Shown here piece by piece: positions 6,191-10,586 of a DNA stretch of 10,586 nucleotides (its first letter is position 1; the number at the start of each line of letters is the position of its first letter). A program made the translations under genes and the position numbers. The DNA lies in assembly GCA_947457745.1 (NCBI GenBank), contig CANGWT010000048.1, forward strand, positions 1-10,586, given 5' to 3'. The stretch is from Burkholderiaceae bacterium. Its GTDB lineage: Bacteria; Pseudomonadota; Gammaproteobacteria; Burkholderiales; Burkholderiaceae. The notes beneath the pieces are model-generated. The model saw only the letters and a program-made list of their open reading frames with translations, ran no database searches and was not told the DNA's origin.

Positions 6191-8113
6191 TTATTTCATG
6201 GCATACCGAACACCAACAAATACGTTGGAGCCTGGAGTGACATAGCCATAATTCAGTTGGTAGTTTTTATTGGTCATATTATTCCAGCGACCAAACAAAC
6301 TCCAATCTTTCGCAAAGTCATAGCTGGCATACGTATTAAAAATTCCGTAACCGCTCATCGTATTACTATTGCCATAGTCATTACGGCTTGCTTGAAAGGT
6401 TCCCTCAATACCGGCAGCAACTTGCTTGGCACGGTACTCTGCACCCAGGTTACCAAATTGCTTGGCACGCTTTGCAAGAACATATCCAGTATTTTGATCA
6501 ATCGGATTTTGCTGATCAAAGGATGCTTTCAGATTGAAATTGCCCACTCTGGCAACTGTACCGAGTGATAGACCAGTGATCTTTGCGGTAGCAACGTTAC
6601 TAGCGCAACCAAATGCATATCCTGTAGGACACCCAGAGCTAGTGTACTGAATCAGGTTTGTAATGGAATTGTTGTACGCCACCAAATGAACGTCGTAAGC
6701 AACGCTCTCATAGTGGAGGCCAGCCTCGGTATTTTTACTCTTTTCAGGCTGCAGGCTTGATACACCATAACCCGGATAGTAAAGCTCATAGAATGAAGGC
6801 GCCTTAAAGCCCGTACCGTAATTCACATTGGCACGCCACTCTTTTGTAAGGAAATAGCCATATGAGATACCTCCAGTAGTTTGAGGTCCGTACCCAGTAA
6901 TACTGTCATTACGAATACTGAGGTTCGCCAGATTAGCCCCTCGCTTCATTTGATAAGCAGCGGCAACAGAGTTTGTATCTTGGCCTAAATTCAGGGTTGC
7001 AGATCCTGTTGCGTTCATCGTGGCTGCTCTGCGTTCACCCAAAATCTGCAGCAAATCTGGACCTACATTAATGTCATTTTGCCAGGTGTAAATATTTTGC
7101 CGAGTTGTAGAGATGGGATTGTTGCCAGAATACAGTGCCTGCCCTGAATCGTAAGATTGAGCAAATTGCAAATTACTATTCCAATTCTGAGTAATCTGAT
7201 TCTTTGAATAAGCAGCTAGGGTAGTAACTTCATTTATCTGGTTGCCCACTACTTTTGCACGCCCATACACAGGGTATTGGTTGTTATTTCGACTGGCAAA
7301 TACTTGGGCACCCAACTCTTGGCCCTTGGCCCACTCTTGACTTACTCGAGCCGCACCACCAGTTTTGGTATATCCGATAGTGTTTGAAGTGTTGTAATAA
7401 TTTTGCGCAGTATTGTTTGATGCAATGGTATTAAAACCAGCAGTATTCTCAGTAGTTGCACTGACTGAGTAGCTCGTATTTTTATCTCCGCCTGTTGAAC
7501 CGTAAACACTGGCATCCGATATGCTGGTTCCATATGAGCCATAACCTGTTGATGCGCTAACTCTAGTTGGTCCCTCACCCTTTTTGGTAAAGATATTGAT
7601 AACTCCACCGATAGCATCCGAACCATATAAGCTGCTCTGTGGCCCGAAAATAATTTCAATATGATCAATGATAGGTACCGGAATTGCTGCCCACGCAGCA
7701 CCACCATTGAGCATGGATGTTGTTCTCACGCCATCAATTAACACTAGAGTTTGCGCAGAATTGGCGCCACGCAAAAATACGCTTTGCACTCCGCCGCCAT
7801 TGTTTGATACCTCAACACCGCGTTGACGTTGCAGCAACTGAGTGATGCTGGACTGACCAGCATCTGCAATTTCTTCCGGTCCGATATAAACATAGTCCGC
7901 AAGCACATCATTGGCGCGAGTAGGTGTTCTCGTCGCAGTCACAATAATTGGATCTACTTGATTACTGAGATTGGTCACAGAAACAGATGAGGGTGTGCTT
8001 TGGGCGATTGCTGATGTTTGACTAAATACGATGCCTAGTGATACGAGTAATGTGTTTAATAAAACATGCTTACTTTTGCTTGATAAAAGCTGATGATGGA
8101 ATGGATGATTCAT
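6191..8113 (-). CDS. btuB: TonB-dependent outer-membrane cobalamin receptor
   Basis: Imports corrinoids across the outer membrane using TonB energy. It has 640 residues. The N-terminus is a signal peptide with a hydrophobic core (VLLNTLLVSLGIVF, about 17-30) and likely cleavage near SAIAQ (34-38). The TonB box DPIIVTATR (54-62) resembles the DTLVVTA of E. coli BtuB. The plug domain (about 70-180) contains SVFLRGANSAQTLVLIDGVR and GPQSSLYGSDAIGGVINI. The rest is a 22-strand-type barrel rich in Tyr, Asn and Gly, ending VFVGVRYAMK. In the plug the usual RGP is FGP (residue 156 is Phe), a small departure. A GAGG site lies 8 bases before the ATG. The cobalamin riboswitch directly upstream makes the substrate assignment firm, with repression expected when B12 is plentiful. 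Confidence 0.93.
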   Translation of the reverse strand: MNHPFHHQLLSSKSKHVLLNTLLVSLGIVFSQTSAIAQSTPSSVSVTNLSNQVDPIIVTATRTPTRANDVLADYVYIGPEEIADAGQSSITQLLQRQRGVEVSNNGGGVQSVFLRGANSAQTLVLIDGVRTTSMLNGGAAWAAIPVPIIDHIEIIFGPQSSLYGSDAIGGVINIFTKKGEGPTRVSASTGYGSYGTSISDASVYGSTGGDKNTSYSVSATTENTAGFNTIASNNTAQNYYNTSNTIGYTKTGGAARVSQEWAKGQELGAQVFASRNNNQYPVYGRAKVVGNQINEVTTLAAYSKNQITQNWNSNLQFAQSYDSGQALYSGNNPISTTRQNIYTWQNDINVGPDLLQILGERRAATMNATGSATLNLGQDTNSVAAAYQMKRGANLANLSIRNDSITGYGPQTTGGISYGYFLTKEWRANVNYGTGFKAPSFYELYYPGYGVSSLQPEKSKNTEAGLHYESVAYDVHLVAYNNSITNLIQYTSSGCPTGYAFGCASNVATAKITGLSLGTVARVGNFNLKASFDQQNPIDQNTGYVLAKRAKQFGNLGAEYRAKQVAAGIEGTFQASRNDYGNSNTMSGYGIFNTYASYDFAKDWSLFGRWNNMTNKNYQLNYGYVTPGSNVFVGVRYAMK

Positions 8114-8137
8114 TTTTTATGCCTCAATACGGATTAC

Positions 8138-8220
8138 CCAGTCAAATTCCCTGTTGACCGGAATCTACGAAACAGACAAATTGAGTTGTGCAAGAAGGTG
8201 CCTTCTACGTTAAATAGAAG
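8138..8220 (-). promoter_or_regulatory. Candidate riboswitch expression platform
   Basis: Between the riboswitch core and the btuB start codon lie mutually exclusive hairpins on the minus strand. CTTCTA (8220-8215) pairs with TAGAAG (8207-8202), but AGAAG can instead pair with the next CTTCT (about 8193-8197). A second stem CCGGTCAA/TTGACTGG (8161-8154 with 8145-8138, one G-U pair) ends 12 bases before the GAGG ribosome site. No T run follows, so control at translation initiation is more likely than termination. Base pairing was found by eye only. Confidence 0.4.
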
Positions 8221-8261
8221 AGATCACCGGCACGCAAAGACCCACGTTGCAAATTTCACCT

Positions 8262-8450
8262 GTTGAGGCCGGTATCCGGGCTGGAGAACTTCGGAATTTG
8301 GCCTTCCCATGCGATATATTGCACAGTGGCTTGTTCAAATTCTTTGCCAATACAGCGTAGGCGTTCTCTTACCGTTGCGGGGACAGCGCACGTTTGGGTA
8401 GTGCTTCCCGTTTAACTCCAATGCCAAATCGACATCAGAGCACCATCAAC
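8262..8450 (-). ncRNA. Cobalamin riboswitch upstream of btuB
   Basis: An AdoCbl-type riboswitch in the leader of btuB, read on the minus strand. Its conserved blocks appear in the right order: TTAAACGGGAAGC (about 8415-8403), CTGTCCCCGCAACGGTAAG (8386-8368), the B12-box core GCCACTG (8330-8324), GGGAAGGCC (8308-8300), and GGATACCGGCC near the 3' end. A closing stem GTTGA (8450-8446) with TCAAC (8266-8262) fits the predicted transcript start. Ligand binding should lower BtuB synthesis. The 374 bases between btuM and btuB are almost wholly taken up by this element, its promoter and the expression platform. Edges are approximate. Confidence 0.93.
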
Positions 8451-8456
8451 CCCTCA

Positions 8457-8481
8457 ATTATAAGGGAGTGGGAACACCCAC
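8457..8481 (-). promoter_or_regulatory. Predicted btuB/riboswitch promoter
   Basis: A perfect -10 TATAAT (8462-8457, minus strand) lies just before the riboswitch and gives a start near 8450. The best -35 is TTGAGA at an unusually long 19-base spacing. The spacer is filled by the btuM terminator hairpin. Confidence 0.55.
8460..8481 (-). terminator. Terminator hairpin after btuM
   Basis: A perfect 7-bp stem GAGTGGG/CCCACTC around a TGTT loop on the minus strand (about 8465-8482), followed by TTATAATT. It begins within a few bases of the btuM stop codon. The tail is only moderately T-rich and doubles as the -10 of the next promoter. Confidence 0.55.
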
Positions 8482-8487
8482 TCTCAA

Positions 8488-9063
8488 TTAGAGATTGATC
8501 TTGCTGCGAGCAGCTGCTTTTTGAGCTGTTGCAGTGAACACCAAATGCGCCACTAAGGCCAAAAGTAAATAACTCATGGTAAACATCAGAGCATGCGGCA
8601 GATACTGAGCAAATCTACCCATGAATTCACCAAGAGAGGCTGTACCCGGGACATTGATGAAGTAGAAGCTGCCACTTGAAATCAGCTCGCACACAATAAT
8701 CCCTGAGACCGCGGCAATCACAAAGCTCTTAAAGCCAGTCAGACTGAGTTCAGCACGCTTGGACAAGCACTTGCCGGCAAACCACAGTGAAAGATAAGCA
8801 GGCAGCAAGAAGCTGTAAGCAAGAGTGAAGCAAGACTGGCCCATACCCAACTGAGTCAGCGCCAAATAGTCAATTAAGAATGCTTGGGCCAAGAACAGAG
8901 CGATAACAGCAAAGCTGGAGCAGTAAAAGCCGACGATAAAGAAGATAGCCCAAGATGCATCCGGAAGATGAGCAAGAGATGCTACGTGGTGACCGCGCGT
9001 AAGCCACATGATCGCTGACAAAGCAAAAATTAAGAAGATGTTTTGTCTTTTAGATAAACTCAT
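8488..9063 (-). CDS. btuM: BtuM-like cobalamin transporter (solitary ECF S-component type)
   Basis: A 191-residue inner-membrane protein with about six hydrophobic segments and short positively charged ends. Its size, the LPDASWAIFFIVGFY stretch and the GMGQSCFTLAYSFLLPAY motif resemble BtuM, a small B12 transporter that works without a dedicated ATPase and in which a cysteine coordinates the cobalt and removes cyanide. C78 in the SCFT motif is the likely equivalent of Cys80 of Thiobacillus denitrificans BtuM. I chose the ATG at 9063 because GGAGAG (9072-9077) lies 8 bases upstream. A TTG at 9108 in the same frame has no ribosome site and would fall before the predicted transcript start. The gene lies next to riboswitch-controlled btuB, which supports the role. 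Family match is from memory and is less certain than btuB. Confidence 0.7.
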   Translation of the reverse strand: MSLSKRQNIFLIFALSAIMWLTRGHHVASLAHLPDASWAIFFIVGFYCSSFAVIALFLAQAFLIDYLALTQLGMGQSCFTLAYSFLLPAYLSLWFAGKCLSKRAELSLTGFKSFVIAAVSGIIVCELISSGSFYFINVPGTASLGEFMGRFAQYLPHALMFTMSYLLLALVAHLVFTATAQKAAARSKINL

Positions 9064-9071
9064 CGTGAATA

Positions 9072-9077
9072 CTCTCC
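9072..9077 (-). promoter_or_regulatory. Ribosome binding site that fixes the btuM start
   Basis: GGAGAG on the minus strand, 8 bases before the ATG at 9063. It decides between this start and the upstream TTG at 9108. Confidence 0.75.
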
Positions 9078-9088
9078 GGAAATTGGGT

Positions 9089-9124
9089 TTTGACCATTTT
9101 ATCCCCAAATCTTGGTGTTTTAAA
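9089..9124 (-). promoter_or_regulatory. Predicted btuM promoter in the divergent intergenic region
   Basis: On the minus strand, TTTAAA (9124-9119), a 17-base spacer and TAAAAT (9101-9096) give a start near 9089 and a 26-base leader. The 89-base gap to the divergent gene at 9153 is too short for a riboswitch, so btuM does not appear to be directly riboswitch-controlled. Confidence 0.45.
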
Positions 9125-9152
9125 TGGTTATTTTGACTAAGGTTGCTAATTC

Positions 9153-9833
9153 ATGTCCACTCAATCAATGGCCTCCTGGAGTGGGGGCAAGGACTCCTGT
9201 TTAGCCCTATGGCGAGCTCAAAGAGCTGGGACTCATATTACCCACCTCCTTACCGCCCTAGATGAGACTGGCCTTAAAACCCGCTCGCACGGGGTTTCAA
9301 GAGAGCTCATCTGCGCTCAGGGAATATCCCTTGGAATACAAAATAGATTTATCTCAGCAAGCTGGCAGGAATACGAAAAGCAATTTATTGATCAATTAAT
9401 GCTATTACATTCCCAAGGGGTTAGAAATGCGATTTTTGGAGATATTGATCTACTTCCACATCGAGAGTGGGAGGAATTGGTTTGCTCGAAGGCTGGTCTT
9501 ACAGCCGTTCTGCCACTCTGGAATGAAGATCGCTTGGCCATGGTGCATGAATTCTTGGGGGCAGGATTCAAGGCAAGAGTCGTGTGTGTTGATGGGCGCT
9601 TTTTAGATGACTCATTTGTAGGGGTTGAATTTAACCAAAATTTCATTAATCAGCTGCCTCCGAATGTAGATGCCTGCGGTGAAAACGGCGAATTCCACAC
9701 CTTTGTATATGATGGCCCGAATTTCCACCACCAGGTTCAGTGGGAGAGCTTGGGGAAGAAAACCTACACCTCCCCTAAAGAATTTGGGGAGCGAACCTAT
9801 TACTTTGATCTACTTGGCTCACCTGCCACATAA
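9153..9833 (+). CDS. DUF71/COG2102 PP-loop ATPase (Dph6-like), candidate B12-salvage enzyme
   Basis: A 226-residue single-domain N-type ATP pyrophosphatase. The PP-loop SGGKDS (10-15) is followed by the family's SHGVSRELI segment (45-53), FGDIDLLPHREWEE (95-108) and the C-terminal GENGEFHTFVYDGP motif (176-189). The eukaryotic and archaeal relative Dph6 amidates diphthine. Bacteria have no diphthamide, and some bacterial members have been predicted from gene neighbourhoods to act in B12 salvage. Here it is divergent from the btuM-like gene by 89 bases, which matches that idea. It is clearly not a recent copy of the fused paralogue at 5310-6143: that protein lacks the SHGVSRELI segment and has ENGEAHT in the C-terminal motif. 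An AAGG site (9139-9142) lies 10 bases before the ATG. The substrate is unknown. Confidence 0.88.
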   Translation: MSTQSMASWSGGKDSCLALWRAQRAGTHITHLLTALDETGLKTRSHGVSRELICAQGISLGIQNRFISASWQEYEKQFIDQLMLLHSQGVRNAIFGDIDLLPHREWEELVCSKAGLTAVLPLWNEDRLAMVHEFLGAGFKARVVCVDGRFLDDSFVGVEFNQNFINQLPPNVDACGENGEFHTFVYDGPNFHHQVQWESLGKKTYTSPKEFGERTYYFDLLGSPAT

Positions 9834-9849
9834 GCCTCATTCAAGCGAA

Positions 9850-9878
9850 TGCACAAACCAATTTCCTGAGGCTACAAT
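9850..9878 (+). promoter_or_regulatory. Predicted promoter of the coiled-coil-zapA pair
   Basis: TGCACA (9850-9855), a 17-base spacer and TACAAT (9873-9878). The implied start point is at or next to the A of the ATG at 9885, so the first gene may be read from a leaderless transcript. Confidence 0.4.
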
Positions 9879-9884
9879 GCCCTT

Positions 9885-10169
9885 ATGACCGAGCACATCC
9901 CTCATGTCCAAGGCGACTCAACCGAATCCGATCCGATAGCGGCATCGCTGCAGAGGCTATCAAAAAAAATTCAGCTAATTGCTGATGCCGTCAAAGCACT
10001 GCATCAGGATCGCATCCAACTTGAGACCAAAATTGAGGATGCACAAAAACGGATTCAACATATTTTGAGTCGCCTGCCAGAGCAGAGTGATGGACGTCAA
10101 TTGAACTTACTCAGTGAGCCCGTGACACCAACTAATCCAGAGGATGACAATGAGCCAACAACGCATTGA
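9885..10169 (+). CDS. Small coiled-coil protein upstream of zapA
   Basis: A 94-residue soluble protein. Residues about 20-65 form a heptad-like coiled coil (LQRLSKKIQLIADAVKALHQ, then RIQLETKIEDAQKRIQHIL), followed by a polar, probably disordered tail rich in Pro, Glu, Asn and Thr. It overlaps the 5' end of zapA by 20 bases, so the two are translationally linked. Small coiled-coil proteins often precede zapA in proteobacteria, and a ZapB-like role in division is plausible but unproven. No ribosome site stands at a normal distance: GAGG at 9868-9871 is 13 bases from the ATG. I do not recognise a named family with confidence. Confidence 0.75.
   Translation: MTEHIPHVQGDSTESDPIAASLQRLSKKIQLIADAVKALHQDRIQLETKIEDAQKRIQHILSRLPEQSDGRQLNLLSEPVTPTNPEDDNEPTTH
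10139..10143 (+). promoter_or_regulatory. Ribosome binding site that fixes the zapA start
   Basis: AGAGG lies 6 bases before the ATG at 10150. It abuts the in-frame ATG at 10144 with no spacing, so 10150 is the better start. Confidence 0.7.
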
Positions 10170-10512
10170 AGTAACCCTCGCTGGTCAAAAAATTACTTTA
10201 GCCACGAGTACTGAGCATGAGCCACTGCTTCGTGCAGCCTGCACATTAGTCGATGAACAAATTCAACTAGCGATTACTGGCGGAAACCGTAGCATTGAAC
10301 GTGCGAGCATGATGGCCGCACTGAAGATTGCAGGTGATCTCATTAAGCTACAAAATGCATCTCAAGTTACTTCCGCGCAAAGTAATTCATCCAACTCCAA
10401 TTCAGAAGAGATTACTCGACTCCAGAATGAAATTTATGCTCTGGAAGATCAAGTGGATGCCCTGATGCAAACCCTTTCCCTGCCTGGTTCGCCAAGGCCA
10501 ATAGTTCCTTGA
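10150..10512 (+). CDS. zapA: Cell division protein ZapA
   Basis: A cytoplasmic protein that bundles FtsZ filaments and stabilises the Z-ring. It has 120 residues from the chosen ATG. The N-terminal domain begins QRIEVTLAGQKITLATSTEH and continues LLRAACTLVDEQI, then the conserved helix ERASMMAALKIAGDLIKLQ. A Ser/Asn-rich linker (SAQSNSSNSNSEE) leads to a C-terminal coiled coil (ITRLQNEIYALEDQVDALMQ), as in other ZapA proteins. The start overlaps the preceding coiled-coil gene. Confidence 0.92.
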   Translation: MSQQRIEVTLAGQKITLATSTEHEPLLRAACTLVDEQIQLAITGGNRSIERASMMAALKIAGDLIKLQNASQVTSAQSNSSNSNSEEITRLQNEIYALEDQVDALMQTLSLPGSPRPIVP

Positions 10513-10535
10513 ACCGATGCGCAAGCATCAGGAAC
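10504..10535 (+). repeat. Bulged inverted repeat at the end of zapA
   Basis: GTTCCT (10504-10509) pairs with AGGAAC (10530-10535), and inside it GATGC (10516-10520) pairs with GCATC (10525-10529) around a GCAA tetraloop, with a six-base bulge on the left arm. It spans the zapA stop codon and is followed only by ATCTTTA, so it is at best a weak terminator. A further repeat CACTGTG/CACAGTG (10544-10550 and 10572-10578) lies beyond it. Nothing else is identifiable before the window ends. Confidence 0.35.
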
Positions 10536-10586
10536 GATCTTTACACTGTGGGCGTGAGCGTTTCGAATTTTCACAGTGGCAGCTTC

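Noticed and set aside
7342..7707. A 121-codon open frame overlapping btuB on the same strand
   Set aside because: It is a shifted frame inside the well-supported btuB barrel, with no ribosome site and no family resemblance. The same applies to the plus-strand open frames inside both frc genes, oxc and the fused ATPase gene.
9064..9108. Longer btuM reading frame starting at TTG 9108
   Set aside because: It has no ribosome site, adds a charged non-conserved stretch, and begins upstream of the predicted transcript start. ATG 9063 has GGAGAG at 8 bases.
10513..10586. Start of 6S RNA (ssrS), which often follows zapA
   Set aside because: Gene order suggests it, and there are inverted repeats, but fewer than 80 bases are visible and I cannot match the conserved 6S closing stem or central bubble. 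A covariance-model search on the extended sequence would decide.

Overview
The window looks like the chromosome of a freshwater betaproteobacterium of the Burkholderiaceae. Polynucleobacter is my best guess, from the style of the zapA, btuM-like, oxc and frc genes and the moderate GC content. This rests on recalled protein families, not on a database search. No mobile element, CRISPR array, tRNA or rRNA is visible.

Oxalate block (1-5173, all on the minus strand). Reading in the direction of transcription, it holds a Crp/Fnr-family regulator (4556-5173), oxalyl-CoA decarboxylase oxc (2636-4345), formyl-CoA:oxalate CoA-transferase frc (1300-2550), an intrinsic terminator (1241-1270), and a second frc paralogue (1-1058) with its own promoter that runs off the left edge. 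Frc moves CoA from formyl-CoA to oxalate, and Oxc decarboxylates oxalyl-CoA back to formyl-CoA, so the pair turns oxalate into formate and CO2. Between the regulator and oxc lies a perfect FNR-type palindrome (TTGAC-N4-GTCAA, 4506-4519). It is centred exactly 41.5 bases before the start point implied by a -10-like hexamer, as in a class II activated promoter.

Cobalamin block (5310-9833). A clear cobalamin riboswitch (8262-8450) leads btuB (6191-8113), the TonB-dependent outer-membrane B12 receptor. Next to it are a small membrane protein that resembles BtuM, the solitary inner-membrane B12 transporter (8488-9063), and two different PP-loop ATPases of the DUF71/COG2102 (Dph6-like) family. One, at 5310-6143, carries an N-terminal cysteine-rich DUF5522-like domain. 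The other, at 9153-9833, is divergent from btuM. Some bacterial DUF71 proteins have been predicted from genome context to act in B12 salvage, and this arrangement fits that prediction: outer-membrane uptake, inner-membrane uptake, and an unassigned ATP-dependent step.

Cell-division block (9885-10586, plus strand). A small coiled-coil protein overlaps zapA, the FtsZ-ring stabiliser. The last 74 bases after zapA hold inverted repeats but no gene that I can prove.

The most interesting parts are the compact B12 salvage cluster with two unlike DUF71 ATPases, the predicted regulator/operator pair for oxalate use, and the tandem frc copies that differ in the catalytic glycine loop.
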